Assembly: GCA_900316955.1 (NCBI GenBank) | Contig: ONEX01000006.1 | Coordinates: 143,532-207,531, forward strand | Source: an uncultured Bacteroidales bacterium | GTDB lineage: Bacteria; Bacteroidota; Bacteroidia; Bacteroidales; UBA932 | Direction: 5' to 3' | DNA length: 64,000 bases | Part shown: positions 7,953 to 15,149 of the stretch, piece by piece | How positions within the stretch are numbered: position 1 is the first letter of the stretch | How the letters are laid out: every line of letters starts with the position of its first letter | Notes under the pieces: model-generated | Told to the model about the DNA's origin: nothing | The model's input: the letters and a program-made list of their open reading frames with translations, nothing else | The model's database searches: none | Program-made: the position numbers and the translations under genes

Positions 7953-7980
7953 AAGCCAGCCTTTCGGGGCTGGCTTTTTT
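7953..7980 (+). terminator. Terminator right of boundary E
   Basis: AAGCCAGCC / GGCTGGCTT stem followed by a T run. The same GCCAGCC...GGCTGGC stem recurs after boundaries G, H, J and K. Confidence 0.85.
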
Positions 7981-8032
7981 GTTTTTATTCACAAATTGTG
8001 AACTTCCCATCTTTTTCGTACATTTGCGAGGT

Positions 8033-8338
8033 ATGTCGAGGCAGGAATGCATACAGGGCTTTTCGGACAGCATCTTCTGGGATGTTGACCGGGATCATAT
8101 CGACCTTTCCCTGCATGCTCCCTATGTCGTTCAGCGGGTGCTGGAATATGGACAGATCAGTGATTGGAAGCTTCTTCTGGCTTATTATGGTCTGGATGAA
8201 ATCGTGAGCATTTCCAAGAATCTCCGCTCCCTGGAGCCCCGCGCCCTTGCCTTCATCAGTACCATCTCCCGGACCCCTCAAGAGCAGTTCCGATGCTACA
8301 ATACCAGACAATCGAACCCGGAACACTGCAACTTCTGA
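8033..8338 (+). CDS. DUF6922-type protein, probable antitoxin
   Basis: A 101-residue protein. The segment FSDSIFWDVDRDHIDLSLH, then RVLEYGQISDWKLLLAYYG, matches the DUF6922 pattern found next to nucleotidyltransferase toxins. A TACATTTG element at 8019-8026 lies only 6 nt before the ATG, so the message is nearly leaderless. The gene overlaps the toxin gene start by 46 nt, which implies coupled translation. Role inferred from the family and the neighbour: it would neutralise the AbiEii-like protein. Confidence 0.75.
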   Translation: MSRQECIQGFSDSIFWDVDRDHIDLSLHAPYVVQRVLEYGQISDWKLLLAYYGLDEIVSISKNLRSLEPRALAFISTISRTPQEQFRCYNTRQSNPEHCNF

Positions 8339-8901
8339 AGTCGCTGCAGTCCATGTCGATGTTCCAAGGTCTCCGTCTTGTCGGCGGAACGGCCCTGGCG
8401 CTTCAGCTGGGACATCGGAAGTCCATCGACCTGGACCTCTTCGGAACGATTGAGGCGGATTCGCTGGAAATCCGGGAAGCCTTGGAAGAATCCCATACGG
8501 TCAGTGTCGTCAAGGAATCCAAGAACATCCACATCTATTTTGTCGACGGAGTCAAGGTCGATTTCGTCAACTACCGGTATTCCTGGATCGACGAGGCGGT
8601 CATTGATTCCGATATTACTCTTGCGAGCATCAAGGACATTTCCGCGATGAAAATAGCGGCTGTCATTGGCAGGGGTACCAAGAAGGATTTCATTGATATC
8701 AACATATTACTCCGCTCGTTCACTTTGCAAGAGCTTTTGGAACTCTACTTGCAGAAGTATCCGGACGGCACTCTCTTCATCGCTATGAAAAGCCTCACCT
8801 ACTTCGAAGACGCCGAATCCGACCCCATGCCCTTCATGTTCGAGGAGACGGATTGGGAAGACGTAAAAACGCGGATTCGCGAGGCTGTAATCGGTCTTTA
8901 A
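8293..8901 (+). CDS. AbiEii/AbiGii-family nucleotidyltransferase toxin
   Basis: A 202-residue protein with the nucleotidyltransferase signature GLRLVGGTALALQLGHRKS followed by the metal-binding pair in DLDLFG (about residues 33-52), then FVNYRY and a lysine-containing GRGTKKDFIDI. This is the AbiEii type IV toxin-antitoxin toxin family, whose members transfer nucleotides to targets such as tRNA acceptor ends and can act in phage defence. It sits alone with its DUF6922 partner between boundaries E and F, so the two form a complete transferable toxin-antitoxin cassette. All key residues appear present. Confidence 0.85.
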   Translation: MLQYQTIEPGTLQLLKSLQSMSMFQGLRLVGGTALALQLGHRKSIDLDLFGTIEADSLEIREALEESHTVSVVKESKNIHIYFVDGVKVDFVNYRYSWIDEAVIDSDITLASIKDISAMKIAAVIGRGTKKDFIDINILLRSFTLQELLELYLQKYPDGTLFIAMKSLTYFEDAESDPMPFMFEETDWEDVKTRIREAVIGL

Positions 8902-8971
8902 AAGTGTAGCTATTTTCACATTTTGGAGGACTTCATTTGTGAGCCCTCCATTTCTGTCAAATTCCCATTTT

Positions 8972-9053
8972 CCTGACTTTCAATATATTGCGCAAATCTA
9001 TCCACCTTCCGGATGTCTTCCAGAAGGTTCGAGAATTTATGTGTTTGGTCTAC
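8972..9053. repeat. Cassette boundary element F (type 1)
   Basis: GTTCGA (9027-9032), 17 nt, CTAC (9050-9053). Minus-strand reading THKFSNLLEDIRKVDRF, a K/R, L/I and E/D variant of element A. An in-frame stop lies immediately upstream on that strand, so it cannot be entered from outside. Confidence 0.8.
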
Positions 9054-9062
9054 TAGTTAAAA

Positions 9063-9105
9063 CACCAATTAGTTGATTATAAACTAGTTGGCGTTTCTCT
9101 TTTTT
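9063..9105 (+). terminator. Terminator right of boundary F
   Basis: ACACCAATTAGTT / AACTAGTTGGCGT arms with a GATTATA loop, then a T-rich tail. Different stem sequence from the GCCAGCC class but the same position. Confidence 0.7.
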
Positions 9106-9244
9106 AGTGAGTTCCTCAAATGAGATTATTCCTTGAAGAAGCCATTACCCATTGAAACAGGTCGTTTCTCAGTCCACTTGGAATTTCGTAAAACAATGTA
9201 TATCTTTGACATCGGAGTTTGAATTCATTTTCCAGACATTTCTT

Positions 9245-9775
9245 ATGAAAAAGATCTTTCTTCCCCTAGTTACCTTGCTGGTATTGACCTCCTGCGAGAA
9301 GGATCCGTTTGATGAATTCTTGAAGCAAGACAGTTATAGCCCGAAAGAGGGTATGATTTGGGATATGCGTCCCATTGAATTCATCCTTGAGGTCACTGAT
9401 GCCCAAGGTCATAACATGTTCGACACTGCAACACCGGATAATTGGCTGTCTGAACCTTTCTCGGCCACTTTTGACGGAACATTATTCCAATGGCCGGATT
9501 CGCAGACAAGAGCTTATTTCGCTTCACTAAAGGGCTTCTATATTTATCCTTCATGGTACACAAAGTCTGACGTTGTTGACCTTCGCTTCGGCGAACTGGA
9601 CGGAACCAAGAAATGGGATAACGATCTGTGCATTTCCTGGCCAGATGGCAGTAAAGATAAGATTAGAGTCCAACATGCTATGCGATGGAACCAAGAGGGT
9701 TATCCAGAATACTACACTGCATTCAAAGTGAACGGAGTCCCCGTTGATGGTTGGCTTATTCACTTAACAAAATAA
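9245..9775 (+). CDS. Hypothetical lipoprotein, 176 aa
   Basis: The N-terminus MKKIFLPLVTLLVLTSCEKD is a lipoprotein signal with Cys at residue 17, so the protein is lipid-anchored, probably in the outer membrane. The rest is an acidic, aromatic-rich beta domain (MIWDMRPIEFILEVTDAQGH, FYIYPSWYTKSDVVDLRFGE) resembling small Bacteroides periplasmic or surface lipoproteins. A TATCTTTG element at 9201-9208 supports the start. It is the sole gene of the module between boundaries F and G. Confidence 0.75.
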   Translation: MKKIFLPLVTLLVLTSCEKDPFDEFLKQDSYSPKEGMIWDMRPIEFILEVTDAQGHNMFDTATPDNWLSEPFSATFDGTLFQWPDSQTRAYFASLKGFYIYPSWYTKSDVVDLRFGELDGTKKWDNDLCISWPDGSKDKIRVQHAMRWNQEGYPEYYTAFKVNGVPVDGWLIHLTK

Positions 9776-9989
9776 CCCGAATCTCAGCCTACCCGAATAG
9801 TTCGAGGAGATACTTCGAGGCATCTATTTAACCTTATTCTCCCAAAAGTCTAATTCCCTGAAAATCAACACAACGATTCTTTAGGTTATAAACCCGAAAA
9901 ACTAATTATCCAAGATGGTTATTTCGGGCTAATTTGTAGTATTGCCATGGCCTCTCTCCTCCCCCCGCCTACATCTTAAGCAACTCATC

Positions 9990-10064
9990 CTCAATACTTT
10001 CCGCAAACCTATCCAGCTTTAGAAGGTCCTCAAAAAAGTTCGAGATTTTACCTGTGTAGTCTAC
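9990..10064. repeat. Cassette boundary element G (type 1)
   Basis: GTTCGA (10038-10043), 17 nt, CTAC (10061-10064). Compared with B, the G-to-A change in AAAGTT is matched by a C-to-T change in the opposite arm (AGCTTT), which would preserve a hairpin. Confidence 0.8.
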
Positions 10065-10219
10065 TAAACAGGCCAGCCTTAGGGCTGGCTTTTTTTGTTT
10101 AGTAGCGGAGGCTTCGCCTCTTTCACCCCCGCCGCTACGCGGCCGCCCCCAGGGGCACGGGGGAAAGAATTCCCCCGCAGGGCTTCGCCCTCCCCCTTCG
10201 GTCGGCCTGCGGCCTCCGA
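10059..10219. repeat. GC-rich module left end, copy 1 (with inverted tRNA 3' end)
   Basis: About 160 bp, nearly identical to 14086-14247. It contains the GCCAGCC terminator (10072-10096), then GTTTAGTAGCGGAGGC (10097-10112), the exact reverse complement of tRNA-fMet 3' end plus flank (1070-1085), and a chain of GC-rich hairpins. CTACTAAACA and TGTTTAGTAG flank the terminator as an inverted repeat. Confidence 0.85.
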
Positions 10220-10253
10220 AGTCACTGATCTTTATACGTTCTCTTCCATCGGC

Positions 10254-10324
10254 GAGGTCTGCGGAAACGTTCTTTGCAATCAATTGATAATCAAGACCGT
10301 CATAAAAGAGCATCCGCAAACCTC
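10254..10324. repeat. AT-centred palindromic element, about 71 bp
   Basis: GAGGTCTGCGGA at the left pairs with TCCGCAAACCTC at the right (one mismatch). The centre is AT-rich and contains ATTGATAATCAA. It has the same architecture as elements at 14334, 14423, 44544 and 44666. Otherwise 10220-10427 holds nothing I recognise. Confidence 0.6.
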
Positions 10325-10427
10325 GGGTTTTTCCACGGGGCCTGCGGGAACACTAGAGAAAGCATTTTGATACTCAACAACTTATGGGATGGCCATCAGC
10401 AGACCCATTGGGACAGGAAGGTCCATG

Positions 10428-10969
10428 CTACTGCTTCTCCGGGATTTGATCCGCAAACCAGCGAATGTATCCTCTCAGAGCTTTCCGCATAGACCCATTC
10501 ATCCCATCATTCCAGTCGAACCAATCATCGATTCGCCACGACTCGTTTTCATAGACCAGATACATCGTGAATCGAAGGTTAACCGGCTCATATGGCGATC
10601 TCTCAGGGATGCGTATGGTAATGTCCACGTTGGTCTTCCCATCCTGCACAATCCCGACTTTATAACGGATGGTATGCCCTCGAAAACTTAAAGGAGAATC
10701 ACCATTTCCGGCATACCAATAGGCCAGGAATTCCCCAGAGCCTATATATCCTCCTTTTCTATTTCCCATTCATTGATTGCAAAGGCAATCTTGAGAAGCG
10801 TATAAAAATCGACGGAGAAGGCTTTTGCATCCACTTCAGATATGTCTCGGTGGTCAGGAAGTTGCTGAAAAGCCCACTTGCACCATTCCTGTGTCGGTGG
10901 CGCCGGTTCCTGTCCATGGGCGACAAAGGCAGAAAGATAACAAATGAGTAGGAGAATGGTTTTCTTCAT
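10428..10969 (-). pseudogene. Secreted DUF3828-like protein, apparently frameshifted
   Basis: The ATG at 10969 gives MKKTILLLICYLSAFVAHGQ, a signal peptide, and about 55 mature residues (FYTLLKIAFAINEWEIEKE) before a stop at 10742. The neighbouring frame continues with YIGSGEFLAYWYAGNGD and a well-structured domain to a stop at 10428. The span is two bases over whole codons, consistent with one base lost in the AAAAGGAGG run near 10750-10758. The combined protein resembles DUF3828-type periplasmic proteins, though the family call is tentative. It is 18 nt downstream of the DUF2442 gene, so it is probably the third gene of that operon. Confidence 0.55.
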
Positions 10970-10987
10970 TGGAACGACGCTGTTTTA

Positions 10988-11398
10988 TTAGAAATTCGCA
11001 GCCATCAACTCCTGCCCCAACTGATGGATATGGGCCAGGATGGCTTTTTCTCGTTCAACGGATGGTTTTTTGAATCCATTGATATAGTTCCGCAGGAGCG
11101 TGGCATTCATGCCGATGGAACGGGCGAACTCAGCAATGTTGATCTCTTTGTGGGTCAGGAAGAACTTCTGCATCGGCGTCGGCTGGGCGTCTTCATAAAC
11201 GAAGCTCTCGAAACTGATGTCTTCGTCGATATTACGCCAATGGATGCCGTCGAAACCGAAGGTATACTTCTCCCGCTCCTCGGCACTGGCAGCCCGAAGC
11301 CGAGGATACCAAAGGAGAGACTGGCTGTAGATACGCCCGTCTTCGCCGCGACCGAATATCTGGTCGTCACTGAACCATATTTCTTTGATCTTGATCAT
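10988..11398 (-). CDS. DUF2442 protein with C-terminal helix-turn-helix
   Basis: 136 residues. The N-terminal half (IKEIWFSDDQIFGRGEDGR, SQSLLWYPRL, then FGFDGIHWRNIDEDISFESF) is a DUF2442 domain. The C-terminal half (INIAEFARSIGMNATLLRNY) is a helix-turn-helix of the XRE type. DUF2442 proteins commonly pair with DUF4160 proteins as toxin-antitoxin-like modules, and the DUF4160 gene ends 13 nt upstream. ATG 11398 is chosen because the frame before it is low-information. The DNA-binding region suggests that this is the antitoxin and autoregulator. Confidence 0.8.
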   Translation of the reverse strand: MIKIKEIWFSDDQIFGRGEDGRIYSQSLLWYPRLRAASAEEREKYTFGFDGIHWRNIDEDISFESFVYEDAQPTPMQKFFLTHKEINIAEFARSIGMNATLLRNYINGFKKPSVEREKAILAHIHQLGQELMAANF

Positions 11399-11411
11399 AT
11401 CCTTTTCCCTT

Positions 11412-11651
11412 TTACTGGTTAAAGTGCTTGTTCCACTGGGCGATGATGATGTCCGCATTCTCATCAATGACAGCCTTGATCTTCTTGAAGTCACCGGCCT
11501 TGATGCCCATCCGCTCCACAAGGACAAACTCCGTCCCGTTCCATTCGAACTTGGCCATTCCTCCATTCCCCTCCACATGGACATGCAAAGGGTCATGCTC
11601 CCGACTATAGAAGAAGAAAGAGAATCCGAAGAATCTGAATATTTCTGGCAT
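11412..11651 (-). CDS. DUF4160 protein, probable toxin-like partner
   Basis: 79 residues from ATG 11651: MPEIFRFFGFSFFFYSREHD, then PLHVHVEGNGGMAKFEW and a C-terminal helix with AQWNKHF. This is the DUF4160 pattern, typically found beside DUF2442. A minus-strand promoter element, TATCTTTG (plus-strand CAAAGATA 11676-11683), lies 25 nt upstream. The ATG at 11651 is preferred over the in-frame TTG at 11666. The biochemical activity of DUF4160 is not established; pairing with the HTH-containing DUF2442 supports a toxin-antitoxin role. Confidence 0.8.
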   Translation of the reverse strand: MPEIFRFFGFSFFFYSREHDPLHVHVEGNGGMAKFEWNGTEFVLVERMGIKAGDFKKIKAVIDENADIIIAQWNKHFNQ

Positions 11652-11779
11652 AATGTCTTTTATCAATTACTACGGCAAAGATAGGAATTATTTTCAATAC
11701 CCACAAGAAAAAAGAATTCTGGTCGAAAAGGTTAAAATCGACACTGATTAGTGTTGACCTTGGATTCCGAAAGTTCCCC

Positions 11780-11834
11780 GATTGAGTGCGCGGATGGCAT
11801 CCAGAAGGTTCGATATTATATCATAGTAGTCTAC
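11780..11834. repeat. Cassette boundary element H (type 2)
   Basis: GTTCGA (11808-11813), 17 nt, CTAC (11831-11834). Minus-strand reading LVDYYDIISNLLDAIRALN. Right of the DUF4160 promoter, 11684-11779 holds nothing I recognise. Confidence 0.8.
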
Positions 11835-11841
11835 TAAACAG

Positions 11842-11866
11842 GCCAGCCTTTCGGGGCTGGCTTTTT
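11842..11866 (+). terminator. Terminator right of boundary H
   Basis: GCCAGCC / GGCTGGC stem followed by five T. Confidence 0.85.
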
Positions 11867-11969
11867 CGTTTTTATGTATGCTCGTCCTCAAAAAAGCCTT
11901 ATTATGAGGACGAGATGTGCATTTTGCCCGTTTCATCCTCAATATCGGCCTAAATTGAGGATGAAAACG

Positions 11970-12359
11970 CTATAAAAGGATGAGATCACCATCGACAAAG
12001 CCCAGGCCAAGGCCCTGCTTGCTACGGAGCAAGGAGGCGTACTTCCCCTTCTTCAGGTACTTCTTCAGATGAGACTCCATCTGGGCCAGAGTCTTTTCCC
12101 AAGACTGGCAACTTGACCACTTTAACAGATGCTCCCGGTTATCAAACACTTCATCACAAGCCCAATCGCTATTCCCGGGGTCAAAGGATGCTGCGCCGAT
12201 TATCTCGGCCGACCATTGTCCCTTTCCATCATCATACAGATTGAAACAAAAGGCTTAAACCCCCTCCGGCAGATCCGCCGACAAAGTAGCATCCACCCAT
12301 TTCTCAAACGTCCTGTATGTCAAATCCTTTTTCCCGAAGAAACCGAGCAACCCCATCAT
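11970..12359 (-). pseudogene. Hypothetical 129-residue protein interrupted by TAA at codon 35
   Basis: From ATG 12359 the frame reads MMGLLGFFGKKDLTYRTFEK and so on to VDATLSADLPEGV, where a TAA occurs (12255-12257). The same frame then continues for 94 residues of clearly protein-like sequence (AFCFNLYDDGKGQWSAEIIG, SFDPGNSDWACDEVF, KYLKKGKYASLLRSKQ, GLGFVDGDLIL) to a TAG at 11970. I recall similar Bacteroides hypothetical proteins ending in a VGFVDGDLxxL motif, without known function. Its ATG overlaps the stop of the upstream fragment (TTATGATG), implying a former two-gene operon. Confidence 0.65.
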
Positions 12360-12655
12360 AACGCTGACAAAACGATCCAAGAGCCGCCCTTGTCCGGGCC
12401 CTCTCTTTTGATGACACCTTCGGCTTTCAGTCTAGCAAGATGCTTTTCGACGGCCTTGGGGGTTATGCCGATGATTTCAGCGAGTTTTCGGGCCGAATAG
12501 TTGGGGTGAACTTTGAGCAGTTGGAGGATTTTCTCCCTACTTTTTCAAGTTTTCTTACTACTAATTCCGGTTTTCTTACTACTTTTGATGCCGGAATAAA
12601 TGTCGGAATAACCGTCGGAATAACGAGCAGGCTCGACAATTTGTGAAAATAATTC
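12356..12655 (-). pseudogene. 3' fragment of an ATP-binding transcriptional regulator (winged-helix end)
   Basis: Downstream of an in-frame TGA (12545-12547), the minus strand encodes KSREKILQLLKVHPNYSARK, LAEIIGITPKAVEKHLARLK and EGVIKREGPDKGGSW. This is the C-terminal winged helix of AlbA_2/ATP-binding (DUF4325-like) regulators. The upstream frame (YSDGYSDIYSGIKSSKKTG) runs without a stop into boundary element I. The main ATPase and AlbA domains are missing, so this is a gene remnant cut off at the boundary. It shows directly that boundary formation can truncate a gene. Confidence 0.65.
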
Positions 12656-12706
12656 AACCTTCTTGAAATCCTCCAGAAGGTTCGAGATTTTACCTGTGTA
12701 GTCTAC
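12645..12706. repeat. Cassette boundary element I (type 1)
   Basis: GTTCGA (12680-12685), 17 nt, CTAC (12703-12706). Minus-strand reading VDYTGKISNLLEDFKKVELF, continuous with the regulator fragment to its left. Confidence 0.8.
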
Positions 12707-12718
12707 TACTTAAAAATT

Positions 12719-12752
12719 CTAACTGATTAATTATAAATCGGTTAGCATTTTT
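12719..12752 (+). terminator. Terminator right of boundary I
   Basis: CTAACTGATT / AATCGGTTAG arms with an AT-rich loop, then CATTTTTC. 12753-12954 holds no gene; a GATTTTTGCAAAG block near 12912 resembles the presumed promoter at 7355. Confidence 0.7.
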
Positions 12753-12954
12753 CTTTTATCTTTGAATCTGGCTTCTCATTGCTGATTGTACAAGGTGTGT
12801 TTTTAGGCAGCAGGCCTTGCACACGATATCGCCAATAGAAGGAATTCCAGACTGGTTTTAGCGTTCAAGGTGTATCATTTACAATCACACCTTGAACATC
12901 GAAAGGGGGAATGATTTTTGCAAAGCCAAACAATCAGATCCAGCCGGGGCATCT

Positions 12955-13986
12955 ATGAAACAAACCATCATGACTAAACGTTTCTTTACACTTGTGTTTT
13001 TCTTGCTCGTTCCGTTGTCTCTGGTTTTAGCACAAGACCTTCCAGACCTTCCCTCCGAACCAGACAAGAATAACACCTACTTTCTGACAAATAACGATGG
13101 TTGGGGGCATGTTCCTGCTGGTTGGAAAAAGCAAAAGAAGATACTGAAAAAGGCTTCTGACTCCGACCTCGAGTCTATGGCCCTCAGCGCCGATATTCCA
13201 GCACAACGAGCGATGGCCTTTCACGCATTGGCTTCCAAACGAAGCGAGAAGTGTTACGATATTCTGCTGGCAAAGTTGAAGGACAAGGACAAATTCTGGC
13301 TCGCATCCTATGATGTTTGGTTCACCTCGGATGTTGCCTCCTTTATGCTGGAGGTCGCAGAATCAGACTCGTTGCTCTTTACCAAGGAGCAAATGCACCG
13401 TGTGGACAGTGTGATTGTGTTTAGTTCTGGGTTACATCATCTTGACAAGTCTGGTTCTGCTTACAGGTTACGTGACACAGAGGGCGTTCGCGAGGTAATA
13501 CGTAATCTATATCTTGACGGTGACTCCAACTTGCTGCCGTTGCTGTTTTATTACAAGAACCCCGATGACATCCCTTTGGCGATCGATGCTCTTCGTGAAT
13601 ATAAGGTGGGGCTGGATGAACAGGGGGCTAATAGTAAAGGCCGAGAAGGCAATACCAACTATGCTTTAAATGCATTAATGATGTGGAGAGACGAGGCGTT
13701 CAAGCCCGTGCTGGAAGAACTACGCAATCATGAGCTCTCACGACGGTACATTGATTACTACAGGGTAAAAATGTTATTCAAGGTTGTTATGTCCTATGAT
13801 GATGACTGGGCATACAACTTTATAGAAGACACATTCGAAAGCATGGGCGCCCTAAACAAGTTCTCGTATCCCGAAAACCTGTTTAGGGCCTACTATGAGG
13901 AAAAGGAGAATCCACGCTTCTTGCCTTTAATTGAAAAGTATGCGAAAAAACCATTTGACTGGGATATTCAATATGGGGTTGAGTAG
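12955..13986 (+). CDS. Secreted protein of 343 aa, HEAT-like helical repeats
   Basis: From ATG 12955 (or 12970, MTKRFFTLVFFLLVPLSLVL) the product has a signal peptide cleaved near LVLAQD. The mature part is about 320 residues of mainly helical sequence. Segments such as DIPAQRAMAFHALASKRSEK and DIPLAIDALREYKVG have the spacing of HEAT/armadillo-type repeats; this is a pattern impression, not a family assignment. It is the single gene of a 1.4-kb module between boundaries I and J and shows no sign of damage. Confidence 0.7.
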   Translation: MKQTIMTKRFFTLVFFLLVPLSLVLAQDLPDLPSEPDKNNTYFLTNNDGWGHVPAGWKKQKKILKKASDSDLESMALSADIPAQRAMAFHALASKRSEKCYDILLAKLKDKDKFWLASYDVWFTSDVASFMLEVAESDSLLFTKEQMHRVDSVIVFSSGLHHLDKSGSAYRLRDTEGVREVIRNLYLDGDSNLLPLLFYYKNPDDIPLAIDALREYKVGLDEQGANSKGREGNTNYALNALMMWRDEAFKPVLEELRNHELSRRYIDYYRVKMLFKVVMSYDDDWAYNFIEDTFESMGALNKFSYPENLFRAYYEEKENPRFLPLIEKYAKKPFDWDIQYGVE

Positions 13987-14036
13987 TACCAAGGGGATTT
14001 ATTCCCTGAATCTAACCTAAAACTCGCATGCAGCAT

Positions 14037-14091
14037 TGTTTAGCGCACAAATAGCATCCAAAAGGTTCGATAATTTATCATAATAGTCTAC
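14037..14091. repeat. Cassette boundary element J (type 2)
   Basis: GTTCGA (14065-14070), 17 nt, CTAC (14088-14091). It begins GTTTAGCGC and ends CTACTAAAC. Minus-strand reading LVDYYDKLSNLLDAICALN. Confidence 0.8.
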
Positions 14092-14247
14092 TAAACAGGC
14101 CAGCCTTAGGGCTGGCTTTTTCTGTTTAGTAGCGGAGGCTTCGCCTCTTTCACCCCCGCCGCTACGCGGCTGCCCCCAGGGGCAAGGGGGAAAGGATTTC
14201 CCCGCAGGGCTTCGCCCTCCCCCTTCGGTCGGCCTGCGGCCTCCGAG
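14086..14247. repeat. GC-rich module left end, copy 2 (with inverted tRNA 3' end)
   Basis: Near-identical to 10059-10219, with only scattered differences. The terminator is at 14099-14121 and the inverted tRNA 3' end GTTTAGTAGCGGAGGC at 14124-14139. The hairpin chain (CCGCCGCTACGCGGC; CAGGGCTTCGCCCT; TCGGCCTGCGGCCTCCG) is retained. Confidence 0.85.
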
Positions 14248-14333
14248 TTAGGGTTGGGACCGCTCGTCACGCAATCATTTAATAATCAAATAGTTATAAA
14301 ATCATTGGTTCCGAAGCTGCCAGATAAGAAGCA

Positions 14334-14399
14334 GGTTTGGCACCGGTCATTTCATAACCATCTAAAATAAGTGACTTACAATCAGCCAGGTGCCAACCC
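14334..14399. repeat. AT-centred palindromic element
   Basis: GGTTTGGCACC ... GGTGCCAACCC arms around an AT-rich centre. A looser palindrome of the same kind starts near 14251 (GGGTTGGGACC ... GGTTCC, centre with TTTAATAATCAAATAG). Confidence 0.6.
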
Positions 14400-14422
14400 T
14401 AACAGTGAACTTATACCAGGAC

Positions 14423-14503
14423 GAGACGGAGGTCTGCTGAAGAAATCGTCCGTATGTCATTGATTATCAAAATGCCCCGACAATAGCATCCGCAGACAGT
14501 CTC
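14423..14503. repeat. AT-centred palindromic element
   Basis: GAGAC...CTGCTGA left and TCCGCAG...GTCTC right, centre containing ATTGATTATCAAAAT. Less regular than the other copies. Confidence 0.5.
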
Positions 14504-14527
14504 TGATGGCCTGTGAGCAGGAAAGCG

Positions 14528-15082
14528 TCAGCAAGCATTGAACCAGCAGCCGATTTCCTTGATGCGGCCGTTTTCGTCCAGGGTAAAGTGCCCGTAAACC
14601 TCCCACTCTTCCCACCAGTAGTCGTACTGGGACGGATCCTTCTCATTCTGTCGGAGGACAACTCCTTTCCTGCATTTCATGTTCGGCTTTCGCCCCACCC
14701 TCAGGCCACCTTCGAACATGTCGGCAGCGACGAGGAACCGAGGAGACACGATGGTGTAATCGCCCAGACAACCATCCTCGAAACATAAAACGTCTCCGCT
14801 GTCCAGGGTTACCTCAAAAAGATGAACCCCTTGGCACTCGCCATAGCTTTCTTCGTAAGACTCGACCTTTCCGAATGTCCATTCGATGCATTCGATGGCG
14901 GTTTCGCGCCGTTCCTTCGGCATGCAGATATGCGCCCCCGTCTCCGGATCCCAGTAATTGTCGATGTTGGCAGGAAGGCCGGTGCTGAACACCTCGCTTC
15001 CATACCGGACCTCCCCGACGGACTGCGCCCGCAGGAGAATCGGAACAAGGAAAAGAAGAATGATGAGTCCTGCGTGCTTCAT
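14528..15082 (-). CDS. Secreted hypothetical protein, 184 aa
   Basis: ATG 15082 gives MKHAGLIILLFLVPILLRAQ, a signal peptide with cleavage after RAQ. The mature domain of about 165 residues is Cys- and Trp-containing and beta-rich (GDVLCFEDGCLGDYTIVSPR, QYDYWWEEWEVYGHFTLDE, IKEIGCWFNAC), with paired cysteines that could form disulfides in the periplasm. Single gene of the last module before boundary K. No family recognised. An in-frame ATG 9 nt further upstream (15091) is less likely because the signal peptide fits better from MKHAG. Confidence 0.7.
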   Translation of the reverse strand: MKHAGLIILLFLVPILLRAQSVGEVRYGSEVFSTGLPANIDNYWDPETGAHICMPKERRETAIECIEWTFGKVESYEESYGECQGVHLFEVTLDSGDVLCFEDGCLGDYTIVSPRFLVAADMFEGGLRVGRKPNMKCRKGVVLRQNEKDPSQYDYWWEEWEVYGHFTLDENGRIKEIGCWFNAC

Positions 15083-15149
15083 GATGAACAACGGAAATTA
15101 TTATCCACAAGCCACTTAGCAAATATCTTGCCGCAAGCCCAGTTATTTT

